Program-made: the position numbers and the translations under genes
In this document: in pieces, positions 40,813 to 50,400 of the stretch
Layout of the letters: each line of letters starts with the position of its first letter
Position numbering within the stretch: the first letter of the stretch is position 1
Assembly: GCF_004923295.1 (NCBI RefSeq)
Contig: NZ_CP039637.1
Coordinates: 372,001 to 436,000 of the forward strand
DNA length: 64,000 nt
DNA from: Azospirillum sp. TSH100
Lineage (GTDB): Bacteria > Pseudomonadota > Alphaproteobacteria > Azospirillales > Azospirillaceae
Reading direction: 5' to 3'
The notes under the pieces: model-generated
What the model saw: the letters and a program-made list of their open reading frames with translations, nothing else
Database searches by the model: none
Told to the model about the DNA's origin: nothing

Positions 40813-42738
40813 TCATCCCCCCAGCAGGGCGCTGGACAGTCGGAAGGTGATGAAGGCGGCGCCATAGGCGAGCGCCGTCATGTAGGCGATCATCACCAGC
40901 ATCCAGAACCAGCTGTTTGTCTCCCGCTTCACCACCGACAGGGTGGAGACGCATTGCGGGGCGAAGACGAACCATGCCAGCAGCGACAGCGCCGTCGGCA
41001 GGCTCCAGTCCGCCGCCAGGACACTGGCGAGCGAGCCGGACAGCGCGTCTCCCGTCTCGCTCAGCGCATAGACGGTGCCCAGTGCGGCCACCGCCACCTC
41101 GCGCGCCGCCATGCCCGGGACCAGGGCGATGGCGATCTGCCAGGTGAAGCCGACCGGGGCGAGCAGCGGCGCCAGAGCATGGCCGAGCATTCCGGCAAAG
41201 CTGTAGTCGATGGCCGGACCCGTCGCGCCGTCGGGTGCCGCCGGGAAGCTGCCGAGGAACCACAGCAGGATCATGATGGCGAAGATCACCGTGCCGGCAC
41301 GGGCCAGGAAGATCCGTGTCCGCTCCAGCAGCCCCAGCAGGATGTCGCGCGGGCTGGGCAGCCGGTAGGACGGCAGTTCCATCAGCAGCGGCTCGCGGGC
41401 GCCTTTGAAGATCGTGCGCTTCAGCACGAAGGCGACCGCCAGCGCCGACAGGATGCCGGCGGCGTAGAGGGTGAACATCACCAGCCCCTGCAACCCGATC
41501 ATGCCGCCGGCCATGCTCCGGTTGGGGACGAAGGCGGCGATGATCAGCGTGTAGACCGGCAGCCGGGCCGAGCAAGTCATCAGCGGCGCGATCATGATGG
41601 TGGCCAGCCGGTCGGCGCGGTTCTCGATGGTGCGGGCCGCCATGATGCCGGGGACGGCGCAGGCGAAGCTGGACAGCAGTGGGATGAAGGCCCGGCCATG
41701 CAGCCCGACCCCGCCCATCAGCCGGTCGAGCAGGAAAGCCGCCCGCGCCATGTAACCTGTGGATTCCAGCATCAGGATGAAGAAGAACAGCACCAGGATC
41801 TGCGGCAGGAAGATCACCACGCTGCCGACCCCGGCGATGATGCCGTCGGTCAGCAGGCTTTTCAGCATGCCGTCGGGCAGGGCGGCACCGGTGGCGGCCT
41901 GCACCCAGCCCAGCCCCCTGTCGATCATGTCCATCGGCACGGCAGCCCAGGCGAAGACCGCCTGGAACATCAGGAAAAGCACCAGGAACAGGAAGGGCAG
42001 GCCGATCGCCGGATGCAGCAGGGCGGCGTCGATCCGCCGGGTGGCGATGGAAGGTTTTCCCACATCGCGGAGTGCTGCGGCCAGGATGCTTTCCACCTCC
42101 TGGTGATAGGCGCGCAGGTCGTTGGCCGACGGTTCGCTCCAGCCGCAGGGGGAGGAGCCGCAAGGCGCGGGGACGAGGCCGGCCGTCATCGCCACCATGC
42201 TGCGGTCGATCTGGTCGAGCAGCCCAACCACCCCGGTGCGCCTGATCGCCACCGTTGGCACCACCGGCACGCCGAGTGCTGCCGACAGGGCGGCCGCATC
42301 GACGCGGCAGCCCCGCGCCTCCGCCACATCCATCATGTTGAGCGCGAGGATGATCGGCCGGCCGAGTTTCTTCAGCTCCAGCACCAGCCGAAGATGCAGG
42401 CGCAGGTTGGTGGCGTCGGCGACGCAGACCATCACGTCGGGTGGCGCTTCGTGCTGGAAGCGGCCCAGCACGACGTCTCGGGTCACCTCCTCGTCGGGTG
42501 AGCGGGCGCGCAGGCTGTAGGTGCCGGGCAGGTCGACGATCTGCACGCGGGTGCCGGCGGGACTGAGAAATTCGCCGACCTTGCGTTCGACCGTCACGCC
42601 GGGATAATTCGCCACCTTCTGGCGGGCGCCGGTCAGCGCGTTGAACAGGGCGGTCTTGCCGCAATTGGGGTTGCCGACGAGGGCGATGCGCGGCGGGACG
42701 CCCATGAAGGCCGAAGTGGATAGAACGGTATCGGTCAT
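40813..42738 (-). CDS. feoB: Ferrous iron transporter FeoB
   Basis: The 641-residue protein starts with a GTPase domain: G1 GNPNCGKT at 22-29, G3 DLPG near 69-72, and G4 in LNMMD. A helical linker and a membrane domain of about ten helices follow, with the repeated Gate motifs around LLSSFACAVPGIMAARTIENR and the Cys in MTCSARLPVYTLII. It imports Fe(II) across the inner membrane under low oxygen. Its length is below the roughly 770 residues of E. coli FeoB, mainly through a shorter C-terminus, which is common in alphaproteobacteria. It lies between feoA and the Cys-rich gene in one operon. Confidence 0.95.
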   Translation of the reverse strand: MTDTVLSTSAFMGVPPRIALVGNPNCGKTALFNALTGARQKVANYPGVTVERKVGEFLSPAGTRVQIVDLPGTYSLRARSPDEEVTRDVVLGRFQHEAPPDVMVCVADATNLRLHLRLVLELKKLGRPIILALNMMDVAEARGCRVDAAALSAALGVPVVPTVAIRRTGVVGLLDQIDRSMVAMTAGLVPAPCGSSPCGWSEPSANDLRAYHQEVESILAAALRDVGKPSIATRRIDAALLHPAIGLPFLFLVLFLMFQAVFAWAAVPMDMIDRGLGWVQAATGAALPDGMLKSLLTDGIIAGVGSVVIFLPQILVLFFFILMLESTGYMARAAFLLDRLMGGVGLHGRAFIPLLSSFACAVPGIMAARTIENRADRLATIMIAPLMTCSARLPVYTLIIAAFVPNRSMAGGMIGLQGLVMFTLYAAGILSALAVAFVLKRTIFKGAREPLLMELPSYRLPSPRDILLGLLERTRIFLARAGTVIFAIMILLWFLGSFPAAPDGATGPAIDYSFAGMLGHALAPLLAPVGFTWQIAIALVPGMAAREVAVAALGTVYALSETGDALSGSLASVLAADWSLPTALSLLAWFVFAPQCVSTLSVVKRETNSWFWMLVMIAYMTALAYGAAFITFRLSSALLGG

Positions 42739-42773
42739 CGCGGAAACCTTTCCGCAGGAGGAGGAGGCGAGGC

Positions 42774-43154
42774 TCAGCCGAGCGTCACCAGAACGGCGTG
42801 TGCCTCCGCCCGGCGCAGGGCCAGGGTGTGGTCGTTGATGCGCACGGCAAGCGGATCGGCGCCGGGGAATCCCTCATGCAGGATTTCCACGCGGGCACCT
42901 TCGATCAGGCCCATCTCGATCATGCGGCGTTCCAATTCGCCGGGCGGTAGCGGGGTGGCGACGGCAGACTCGTCAAGACCGGTCACCACCGCGCGCTGGC
43001 CTTTGCGCAGCGCGCCGAGACGGCATCCTTCGCCTGTGCGGGAGGGGGGATCGGCCGAGCTGCCGGGCGCATTGGCGGGCGCGTGGCCGTAAATCCGACA
43101 GGGGGCGGGAGCAGAGGTGGCGTCGCGGGCGGAGCCGGACAGCGGCGGAATCAT
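42774..43154 (-). CDS. feoA: FeoA-domain protein
   Basis: The 126-residue product ends in a standard FeoA/SH3-like domain (about 45-126) with LGALRKGQRAVVTGL, ERRMIEMGLIEGARVEILHEG and DPLAVRINDHTLALRRAEA. The first 45 residues are a Pro/Ala-rich extension not usual in FeoA. A later internal start is possible, though no ATG offers itself. FeoA binds FeoB and is needed for Fe(II) uptake. The gene lies 35 bases before feoB behind a Fur-like repeat. Confidence 0.88.
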   Translation of the reverse strand: MIPPLSGSARDATSAPAPCRIYGHAPANAPGSSADPPSRTGEGCRLGALRKGQRAVVTGLDESAVATPLPPGELERRMIEMGLIEGARVEILHEGFPGADPLAVRINDHTLALRRAEAHAVLVTLG

Positions 43155-43247
43155 GGGGAGACACCTATGGGCAGCACGCCAGTGAGGGCGCGCGGAGTTG
43201 CGGCAGGGGATTTATGGCACTGGATTTGTGACAGTGGCCGCGACCCC

Positions 43248-43269
43248 GACAATGATGCGAATCATTTTC
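43248..43269. promoter_or_regulatory. Fur-like inverted repeat upstream of feoAB
   Basis: GACAATGAT and ATCATTTTC are separated by GCGA. The arms match the Fur half-sites GATAATGAT and ATCATTATC with one mismatch each, but the spacer is four bases rather than one. It lies about 95 bases before feoA. Confidence 0.5.
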
Positions 43270-43784
43270 ATTTGCGATGTGACGAAGCGTCGCGGAGCTT
43301 TGCCATCGAACCTGGAATGGCTTTAGGAGGTGGCGCGCGGTGCCGATCGGCCGAAATTTTTTTATTTTTTCCTGAAAAAAAATTGTCGGGGCCTGACGCT
43401 CCGTTCCTATTCCGCTCCTGCGTCATATGAAATTAAGGCAGCTTCTCAAATTCGATGATCGGAAGCTTGGACTTTGCTGCGGCGCAACCAAGATCTGTAT
43501 TCAGATTATAAAAATCGCGGTTTGCGTGGTGGTGGACGCCAGGTGGGGCCAAAATCGGTATCCCTCCTGTAGAGTGCTCTACGAAATCTGACTGTCTGGG
43601 CGCGTATCTCCGGATTTTTCAAAGTATTTTCAGGATCCGTGGCATCAATAAAATGCATATCCACGTATGATCCATGATAATAGAAGCTTTTATTTTCGGT
43701 ACAAATTCGGTTTACCAATTCTTTGGAGTTAGCAACTAGCTTCCAAAGCACTTCCTTGCAGCGGTTGTGTGTCTGGAGCTAACA
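43270..43784. other. AT-rich intergenic stretch, possible small gene on minus strand
   Basis: About 500 bases are poorer in GC than the surroundings, most clearly at 43340-43450 and 43620-43760. A minus-strand frame, 43506-43751 (GTG start, 81 codons), reads plausibly, for example ENKSFYYHGSYVDMHFIDATDPE. It has no family I know and its AGGAA is too close to the start, so I do not call it a gene. The composition suggests acquired or unselected DNA. Confidence 0.45.
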
Positions 43785-45464
43785 ATGCAACCAAATTCGG
43801 TCGCACGTCCGCGCGTGACTCTGCCAATTCTGACAATATTCAGCCTTGTTTTGTTTTCTTGTCTGATTTACGCAAAATTTTACGGAAACGTAGGGTCGGA
43901 AGCAAAGCTTTCTGCCGCAGAAGTTGTGTCGAGTGCAGCGCTCGACCATGTGGCGCTGCTGGCAGCCTTGATTTCGGTGCTGTCGGTGGCCGCGGGCCTG
44001 CTGTGGCCTGCCGCCCTGCGTGTGGCCGGCGCCACGCCATTGCGGGCGCTGGCAATGGTGGGTGCGGCGATGCTGGCCTTCAGCGCGGCAGCCCTGCCGC
44101 GGCTTGCGGGGCTGTTGCAGGTCGAGGCCGTGCATGGCTTCCTCTATGATGCGGCCGTGCTGCTGGTCGTCTGCCTGCTCCTGGCGTTCGAAGGGGTGCT
44201 CCTGCTTGCCGCTTGGCCGCGCGGAGGGCGAGGAGGGGCTTCAGAGCCGGCATCGGCGGTGGCCAGTATGCGCACCGCCCTGTTCCTCTTCATGCTGGCA
44301 GAGGAACTGTCGCGATCCTTCCTGCCACTCTACACGCGCGACCTCTACACACCCGTTTCCGGCCTGTCGGAGACCCTGATGATGGGGTTGCCGATCGGGC
44401 TGTTCATGTTCCTGGTCGCCGTCTTCACGCCCTTTGCCGGCGCCTGGGCCAACCGGTTCGGCAGCCGCCGCACGCTGCTGCTCGGCACCTTGCCGGCGGT
44501 GGCGGGGTTTGCCGGAACGGCAATGGCCGGTTCGCTGGCTGAACTGCTGTTGTGGCGCGGTGCCTGCGCGCTCGGCTATGCGGTGATGTTCATCGGCGCC
44601 CAGGGCTTTGTCGCCCGCCACACCGCGGCGGACCGGCGTGCGCGCGGCATGGCGCAATTCGTCGCCGCGGTGATCGTCGCCGGCCTGTGCGGCGCACCGT
44701 TGGGCGGCATCCTCGCCGATCAGTTCGGCTACCGTGCCACCTTCGTGGTCTCGGCGCTGCTGGCGCTGGCGGCCACCGCGACGGTGACGCTTCTTCCGGC
44801 CGACCGGGTGGAGCGTGTGCGGCGGCGGCCCTTCCGCGTCGGCGATGCGGCCGCATTGCTCGCCAATCCCCGATTCCTGGCGCTGCTGCTGTTTTCCTCG
44901 GTGCCGACGAAGCTGATGCTGACCGGATACCTCTTCTATCTCGTCCCGGTCTCCCTCCATGCGGCCGGCGAGACCCCCGCCGGGATCGGCCGGTTGATGA
45001 TGACCTATGGGCTGATCATCGTTCTGCTCGGCCCCGGGGTGTCGAAGATGGCCGACCGGTCCGGCCGCCATGCCCTGTTCGCCGGGCTGGGCGGGCTGAT
45101 CGGCGGAGCCGGCGCCCTGGCGATCCTGCAGGAACAGGGTGTCACCGGGGTCCTGATCGGCATCGCGGCGCTCGGCATCGCTCATGCCCTCAACAACGCC
45201 ACCCAGCTGGCCCTGGTGCCGGAGGTCTGCCGCGCCGACTGTGCCCGCATGGGCGAGTCCAGCGTCTTCGCAATCTACCGCCTGCTGGAGCGCGGAGGTT
45301 CGGTGATCGGCCCGCTGCTGGCCGCGGCGCTCGCCGACCGTTTCGGGATCCAGGCCGCGCTGGTGGCGCTCGGTGTGCTCGGCATGCTGTGTGGCACGGC
45401 CTTCTGCGCCGTCTTCCTGCTGACCCCTTCAACCGCCCCGACGGCGGGGGAGGCCGCAAGATGA
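43785..45464 (+). CDS. Major facilitator superfamily transporter with extra N-terminal membrane part
   Basis: The 559-residue protein has an N-terminal portion (about 1-150) with helices TLPILTIFSLVLFSCLIYAKF, ALLAALISVLSVAAGLL and two more, then a typical 12-helix MFS core from about 165. The core has the motif A-like loop WANRFGSRRTLLLG and a matching ADRSGRHALFAG in the second half. GGAG lies six bases before the ATG at 43785. The first part has a polar stretch between helices that could be a periplasmic sensor-like segment. Substrate unknown. It heads a likely operon with a hydrolase and a phosphatase. Confidence 0.85.
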   Translation: MQPNSVARPRVTLPILTIFSLVLFSCLIYAKFYGNVGSEAKLSAAEVVSSAALDHVALLAALISVLSVAAGLLWPAALRVAGATPLRALAMVGAAMLAFSAAALPRLAGLLQVEAVHGFLYDAAVLLVVCLLLAFEGVLLLAAWPRGGRGGASEPASAVASMRTALFLFMLAEELSRSFLPLYTRDLYTPVSGLSETLMMGLPIGLFMFLVAVFTPFAGAWANRFGSRRTLLLGTLPAVAGFAGTAMAGSLAELLLWRGACALGYAVMFIGAQGFVARHTAADRRARGMAQFVAAVIVAGLCGAPLGGILADQFGYRATFVVSALLALAATATVTLLPADRVERVRRRPFRVGDAAALLANPRFLALLLFSSVPTKLMLTGYLFYLVPVSLHAAGETPAGIGRLMMTYGLIIVLLGPGVSKMADRSGRHALFAGLGGLIGGAGALAILQEQGVTGVLIGIAALGIAHALNNATQLALVPEVCRADCARMGESSVFAIYRLLERGGSVIGPLLAAALADRFGIQAALVALGVLGMLCGTAFCAVFLLTPSTAPTAGEAAR

Positions 45465-45563
45465 TCCGTCCGGCTGCTCCGCCTGCATCCTTCGGTATTC
45501 CAAACCACGACCGCCTTACTTCCATCGACCCCACACCCATCGATCACGGAGGCTTCGACGCCC

Positions 45564-46718
45564 ATGCCTGACCAGATGCTCGTGGAGCCCACTCGGACCA
45601 TGCCCGTCCCCTCCCTTGCCGGAGAGTCTCTTCCCGCCTATGGCCGTCATGACCGCGCCATGGAAGCGTTGTGCGCAACGCTTGACGCGCTCGGCGTCAA
45701 ATCAGCCGAGGATATGAGCTGGAAGAAATACGAAACGATCATGCGGGTGATCGAGCCGCTGGTCGGCGCCGGCCACAGGCTGCGCCATTTCGACTATACC
45801 CACAGCGCCGCGTTGCAGCCCGGCACGGTGGATCGGCTGCGCAACGACTACACGATCCGCTTGGCTTACACGGAGTGGGGCAGCTCGCGGAAGCCGGCGC
45901 TGCTGTGCCTTGGCGGCATCGCCAATTCGGCCCGACGCTTCGACTATGTCGCCCGCGCGCTGTCGCATCACTACCATGTGCTGTGCCTCGACTGGGCGGG
46001 GCGCGGGCGCAGCGGCTGGCTGGCGGACCAGTCCGATTACAGCTTCGAGGGCAACGTTGCCCAGGTCCTGGCGCTGATTCGGCACAAGCAACTGGGTCCG
46101 GTTACGCTGCTGGGTTCCTCGCTTGGCGGCAGTGTCGCGATGCGGGTGGCTGCGGAGGCGCCGGAACTGGTTGAGCGCCTGATCCTGAACGACATCGGCC
46201 CCTTCATCCCGACCGAACGCCGCCGCCGCCGTGCCGAATCCGTTGCCCGCCATTATGTTTTCCGCCATCCGGCCCAGCTGTTCCACCGCACCGGGGCGGC
46301 CCAGAAGAATGACGGGCCGGTGGACGACACCGTCCTCCTGCACAACAGCTTCCACCAGACCCGCTGGTCGGAGGAGAATGGCGGCCGGGTCTACCGCCAC
46401 GACATCCGCGCGCTGCAATGCTACCGCGACGGTGCCGCCCAGGACCATGACCAGTGGGACGACTGGCAGCGCATCGACTGCCCGGTGCTGCTGGTGCACG
46501 GCATGATGAGTGATGCCCTGCAGGACGCGACCATCGCCCGGATGATGGACAAATCGGCCTTGAGCGTCCTGCACGTGCCGGATGTCGGACATACGCCGAC
46601 ATTGAGCGATCCGTTGCACATCGACGCCTTGGCCCGCTGGATGTCAGTGCCTCACGCCCTTCCGGTGGAAAGCACCATCGGCTGGACCACGGATGCCGTC
46701 CGCATCCTGTTCCGCTGA
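45564..46718 (+). CDS. Alpha/beta-hydrolase fold enzyme
   Basis: The 384-residue protein has an N-terminal helical extension (about 1-90) and an alpha/beta-hydrolase domain. The oxyanion region is CLGGIANSARRF, the nucleophile is Ser186 in LLGSSLGGS, the acid is probably the Asp in VHGMMSDALQD, and the His is in VPDVGHTPTLSD. The triad is complete, so hydrolase activity is expected; the substrate is not evident. No signal peptide is seen. It follows the MFS gene by about 100 bases with a good GGAGG, and a histidine phosphatase gene follows 10 bases later. Confidence 0.88.
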   Translation: MPDQMLVEPTRTMPVPSLAGESLPAYGRHDRAMEALCATLDALGVKSAEDMSWKKYETIMRVIEPLVGAGHRLRHFDYTHSAALQPGTVDRLRNDYTIRLAYTEWGSSRKPALLCLGGIANSARRFDYVARALSHHYHVLCLDWAGRGRSGWLADQSDYSFEGNVAQVLALIRHKQLGPVTLLGSSLGGSVAMRVAAEAPELVERLILNDIGPFIPTERRRRRAESVARHYVFRHPAQLFHRTGAAQKNDGPVDDTVLLHNSFHQTRWSEENGGRVYRHDIRALQCYRDGAAQDHDQWDDWQRIDCPVLLVHGMMSDALQDATIARMMDKSALSVLHVPDVGHTPTLSDPLHIDALARWMSVPHALPVESTIGWTTDAVRILFR

Positions 46719-46728
46719 GGGATCGGCG

Positions 46729-47337
46729 ATGACCGACTGCTTCCATTTCGTCCGGCATGGCGAGACCGAGGACAACCGGCGCGGCGTCCGCTGCGGCGGC
46801 GACCGCGACGTGCCGCTGACCGATCGTGGGGTCGAACAGGCAAGGCTGGAGGCGGAGCGCTTTCGCCGCTCAGGCCAGACCTGCGACCTGGTGATCACCG
46901 GTCCGTTGCAGCGCACCGCCACGACGGGGGCCATGTTCGCCGAGACGCTGAACCTGCAGCTTCTCCGGCGTGACTGGCTGCGGGAGCGCGGCCTGGGTGA
47001 ATGGAATGGTCTGCCGATCGACCTGACCCGTCCCTGGTTCGCTGCCGGAGAGACGCCGCCGGGCGGGGAAAGCGAAGATGCCTTTGCCGCCCGCGTCCTG
47101 GAGGGTATCCACGAACTTGCCAATGGGCCCGCTGGCCTGCTGGCCCGCCGGCCGCTGCTGGTCGGCAGCAAGGGAATCGGCCGTATCCTGCTGCACCGCC
47201 TCGCCGGCCAGCCGGGTGTGGAGCTGGGGAATTGCACGGTCGTGACCTTCACCCGCCTGTCCGCTCAGCTGGGCGGGCCTGGATGGTGGCGGTGCGACCC
47301 GCCGGAAGACCCGCAGATGGCGAACGCCGGGGCCTGA
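46729..47337 (+). CDS. Histidine phosphatase (phosphoglycerate-mutase-like)
   Basis: The 202-residue protein has the RHG motif of the family (FVRHGETEDN, catalytic His10) and a second conserved block in ITGPLQRTATTGAMFAE. GSKGIGRILLH lies where the second catalytic His motif of the family normally sits, and carries Gly-Ser-Lys instead. That replacement could alter activity. It resembles the CobC/GpmB-type branch. It ends the transporter-hydrolase-phosphatase unit, so its substrate may be a phosphorylated compound in the same pathway. Confidence 0.82.
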   Translation: MTDCFHFVRHGETEDNRRGVRCGGDRDVPLTDRGVEQARLEAERFRRSGQTCDLVITGPLQRTATTGAMFAETLNLQLLRRDWLRERGLGEWNGLPIDLTRPWFAAGETPPGGESEDAFAARVLEGIHELANGPAGLLARRPLLVGSKGIGRILLHRLAGQPGVELGNCTVVTFTRLSAQLGGPGWWRCDPPEDPQMANAGA

Positions 47338-47422
47338 CCTTCGAGCCGGTCTGATGATCAATCGAAAATCGATGCGTGGATGCCGCGCGATGCCGCGTGG
47401 ATCAGGAGTGAGGAGAGGGGCG

Positions 47423-49099
47423 ATGAAGCTCAAGATTGGTACGCGGCTTATGCTGCTGGTGTTCGGCGTGGCGCTGCTCAGCACGCTGGCCGGGGCGACA
47501 GTCCACCTGACGGGGACGCGCGCGAACCTGATCGAGCAGCGCAAGGCCAAGGTCAAGGAGATGGTCGATGCCGCAGCCTCCGTCGTCGCGCTGTATGGCG
47601 AGCAGGAGAAATCCGGCAAGCTGCCGCGCGCCGAAGCGCAGGAGCGTGCCCGCGACGCCGTTCGCGCCATGCGTTACGGCAACGGCGAGTATTTCTTCGT
47701 CTATGACTATGCGGGTGTCAGTCTGGTGCACGGTCTGCGTCCGCAGGTCGAGGGCAAGAACCTGCTGAATCTGAAGGATCCCGACGGCGTCTCCTTCAAC
47801 GTCCTGATGACTGAGGCGGCCAAGTCCGGCGGCGGTTTCGTCGCCTTCCGTCACAAGCGCAGCGACGATGCCGAGCCGACCCCGAAGATCGCCTATGCCA
47901 CCGGCTACCAGCCCTGGCAGTGGATGATCGGCACCGGCGTCTACACCGACGACGTCGATGCGGATTTCCGCGCCCGCGCCTGGCGCGAGCTTGAGGTCTC
48001 GCTGCTGCTGCTGGCGATCAGCGTCGGCATCGGTATCTGGGTGTCCCGCGGGATGTCGCGTCCGCTGCTGGCGATCCGTGATGTGCTCAGCCGCATCGGT
48101 GGCGGCGACCTGACCGTCGCGGTGCCCCATGCCGGCCGTCCCGACGAGATCGGCGACATGGCCCGCGCCGTCGCCGGCCTCGCCACCACCCTGCAGGAGG
48201 CCCGCGACGAGAGCCAGCGCGCCGAGCTGGAGCGTGCCGCCCGCGACCTCCAGCGCGAACGCCTGTCGATCCGCGCCGCTGAGTTCGCCCGCGCGATGGA
48301 CGAGGTCGTGGCGACGCTCAGCACCACCACCGTGGCCCTGAACGAGCGTACCGCGGCCCTGACCAACGACGCCGCCAGCACCACCGACGAGGCGCGTGCC
48401 GCCGCCGGAGCGGCGCAGGGCGCCTCCGACAGCGTCGAGTCCGCCGCCCAGGCCAGCGAGGAACTGCGCGGTTCCATCGCCGCGATCAGCCGTCAGGTCG
48501 AAAGCGCCGCCCAGACCGCGTCCCGCGCGGTGACGGAAACCGCCAACACCACCGGCATCGTCACCGGCCTCGCGTCGGCCGCCGAGCAGATCGGTGCGGT
48601 GGTGGAACTGATCAACTCCATTGCCGGCCAGACCAATCTGCTGGCACTGAACGCCACCATCGAGGCGGCGCGCGCCGGCGAGGCCGGCAAGGGCTTCGCC
48701 GTCGTGGCGAGCGAGGTGAAGAGCCTTGCCACCCAGACGGCGAAGGCGACGGAGGACATCCAGTCGCAGGTGGGCGCGATCCGCGGGGCGACCGCGAACG
48801 CCATCGGCGCCATCGAAAGCATCGCCAGCCTGATCACGAACCTCAGCGCACTGAACGGTGAGGTAGCATCTGCCGTACAGCAGCAGGAGGCGGCGACCCA
48901 CCAGATCTTCGCCAACGCCCGCACTGCCGCCGACAACTCCCGCCGCGTCACCAGCAGCGTCGGTTCGCTGTCCTCGACCATGACGACCACCAGCGAACGG
49001 ATGCGTCTGGTCTCCACCAGCGTGGAGAGCGTTTCACAGCAGTCGGAGCGCTTGAAGGACGAGGTCCAGCGTTTCGTGTCGGAGGTCAATGCAGCCTGA
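47423..49099 (+). CDS. Methyl-accepting chemotaxis protein with single-Cache sensor
   Basis: The 558-residue receptor has a membrane segment at about 8-28 and a periplasmic sCache_2 domain (about 35-185) with GNGEYFFVYDYAGVSLVHG and WQWMIGTGVYTDDVDADF. A second membrane segment (about 195-213), HAMP (about 215-268) and a methyl-accepting signalling domain follow, with the hairpin tip INSIAGQTNLLALNATIEAARAGEAGKGFAVVA. sCache_2 domains often bind small organic acids. There is no C-terminal CheR-binding pentapeptide. GGAGAGGGG precedes the ATG. The signalling helices are truncated relative to enteric receptors, in line with the 36-heptad class. Confidence 0.93.
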   Translation: MKLKIGTRLMLLVFGVALLSTLAGATVHLTGTRANLIEQRKAKVKEMVDAAASVVALYGEQEKSGKLPRAEAQERARDAVRAMRYGNGEYFFVYDYAGVSLVHGLRPQVEGKNLLNLKDPDGVSFNVLMTEAAKSGGGFVAFRHKRSDDAEPTPKIAYATGYQPWQWMIGTGVYTDDVDADFRARAWRELEVSLLLLAISVGIGIWVSRGMSRPLLAIRDVLSRIGGGDLTVAVPHAGRPDEIGDMARAVAGLATTLQEARDESQRAELERAARDLQRERLSIRAAEFARAMDEVVATLSTTTVALNERTAALTNDAASTTDEARAAAGAAQGASDSVESAAQASEELRGSIAAISRQVESAAQTASRAVTETANTTGIVTGLASAAEQIGAVVELINSIAGQTNLLALNATIEAARAGEAGKGFAVVASEVKSLATQTAKATEDIQSQVGAIRGATANAIGAIESIASLITNLSALNGEVASAVQQQEAATHQIFANARTAADNSRRVTSSVGSLSSTMTTTSERMRLVSTSVESVSQQSERLKDEVQRFVSEVNAA

Positions 49100-49125
49100 T
49101 CGGCTGATCTGATCGGGCGGCGGCA

Positions 49126-49179
49126 GGGGGCGGGGCTCCAGCGGTTCATGCCGCCGGTGATCCGCCCCCGTGCTTTTTT
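49126..49179 (+). terminator. Terminator after the chemoreceptor gene
   Basis: GGGGGCGG (49126-49133) pairs with CCGCCCCC (49162-49169), with secondary GC pairing inside, and six T residues follow at 49174-49179. Confidence 0.7.
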
Positions 49180-49253
49180 GGGGTCTCTATTCAGCCCTTG
49201 CCCCGCTCGGGGATCCGCAACCAAATAGGGGCCGTTGAACGGGAAGGCACACG

Positions 49254-50390
49254 ATGACAGAGACCCCACAGGATCCCTTCGCCGCGGCGGCGTCCTTCAA
49301 TGCCGGCGTCTATGGCACCGGACAGCGGCCGGTGCGGGCGGACCGGCTGACGGAGGCGACGCGGCGCCTGCTTCAGGCCGCCGGCAGCGAGGCGGAGGAA
49401 GCCGCCGTGGTCGCCGACCATCTGGTCGAAGCGAACCTGCGTGGCCATGACAGCCACGGCGTCGGCATGCTGGCGATGTATATGCCGGCGATCGCCGCCG
49501 GCCTGCTTCACCCCAACCAGCATGCCGCCGTGATCGGCCGGTCCGGCCCCTTCCTGGCGGTTGGAGGCGGCAGCGGCTATGGACAGGTCATCGCACGGGA
49601 GGCGATGGACCTCGCCATCGAACAGGCGCAGCAGGACGGGCTGGCGGCGCTGTCCCTGCGCGACAGCCACCATATCGGCCGGGTCGGATCCTATGGTGAG
49701 CAGTGCAGCGATGCCGGACTGGTCGCGCTGGCCTTCGTCAATGTCGTCACCCGTCCGTCGGTGGCACCGCATGATGGCACCCGGCCGCGACTGGGCACCA
49801 ACCCGATCTGCATCGCGGTTCCGGCCACACAGTCCACGCCTGCGCTGATCCTCGATTTCGCCACCAGCGCCGTCGCCGTCGGCAAATGCCGCGTCGCCAT
49901 GGGCAAAGGGCAGGAGATGGCACCGGGCCTGCTGCTCGATCCGCAGGGACAGCCCACGCGGGATCCCGGCGTGATGTTCCAGGATCCGTCGGGTGCCCTG
50001 CTGCCGCTGGGAGGGTACCTGGGTGGGCACAAGGGATTCGGGCTGGCCCTGATGTGCGATGTGCTGGCCGGCGCGCTGGCATCGGCGATGCCGGGGACGC
50101 CAGCGCATCAGAATTCCGGGCGTGTCATGAACAACATGTTCGCCATCGTCTTCGACCCGGCGCGTGGCGGAAACACCCAATGGGCGGCGAACCTCGACGA
50201 TCTGGTCGCCTATCTCCGCGACACGCCCACGGCACCGGGGGCCGAGGCCATCCAGATGCCGGGCGAGCCGGAAACCCGCACCCGCCGTCGGCGTCTGGCC
50301 GACGGCATTCCACTGGACGGCGCAACGCTGGCGATGCTGGACAGCCTGGGCCGTGAGCGTGGGCTGGAACTTGGTGAACTGCTGGGTTGA
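49254..50390 (+). CDS. Ldh2/MDH2-type NAD(P)-dependent 2-hydroxyacid dehydrogenase
   Basis: The 378-residue protein belongs to the malate/L-lactate dehydrogenase family unrelated to classical LDH. Typical elements are VVADHLVEANLRGHDSHGVG, a DSHHIGRVGSYGEQ substrate/catalytic His segment, LGTNPICIAVPA and GYLGGHKGFGLALMCDVLAGAL. Members reduce or oxidise 2-oxo/2-hydroxy acids (malate, lactate, ureidoglycolate, sulfolactate), using a nucleotide bound in a non-Rossmann fold. The exact substrate cannot be read. It follows a terminator, so it starts its own unit. Confidence 0.92.
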   Translation: MTETPQDPFAAAASFNAGVYGTGQRPVRADRLTEATRRLLQAAGSEAEEAAVVADHLVEANLRGHDSHGVGMLAMYMPAIAAGLLHPNQHAAVIGRSGPFLAVGGGSGYGQVIAREAMDLAIEQAQQDGLAALSLRDSHHIGRVGSYGEQCSDAGLVALAFVNVVTRPSVAPHDGTRPRLGTNPICIAVPATQSTPALILDFATSAVAVGKCRVAMGKGQEMAPGLLLDPQGQPTRDPGVMFQDPSGALLPLGGYLGGHKGFGLALMCDVLAGALASAMPGTPAHQNSGRVMNNMFAIVFDPARGGNTQWAANLDDLVAYLRDTPTAPGAEAIQMPGEPETRTRRRRLADGIPLDGATLAMLDSLGRERGLELGELLG

Positions 50391-50400
50391 AAGCCTTTCG

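Noticed and set aside
43506..43751. 81-codon minus-strand frame upstream of the MFS gene
   Set aside because: Composition is plausible, but the AGGAA sits against the GTG and no family is recognised; reported only as a question.
45461..45571. Short frame overlapping the MFS stop, ending just after the hydrolase start
   Set aside because: It is about 36 codons, has a weak start context and is Pro/Asp-rich; the ATGA overlap alone does not support a gene.
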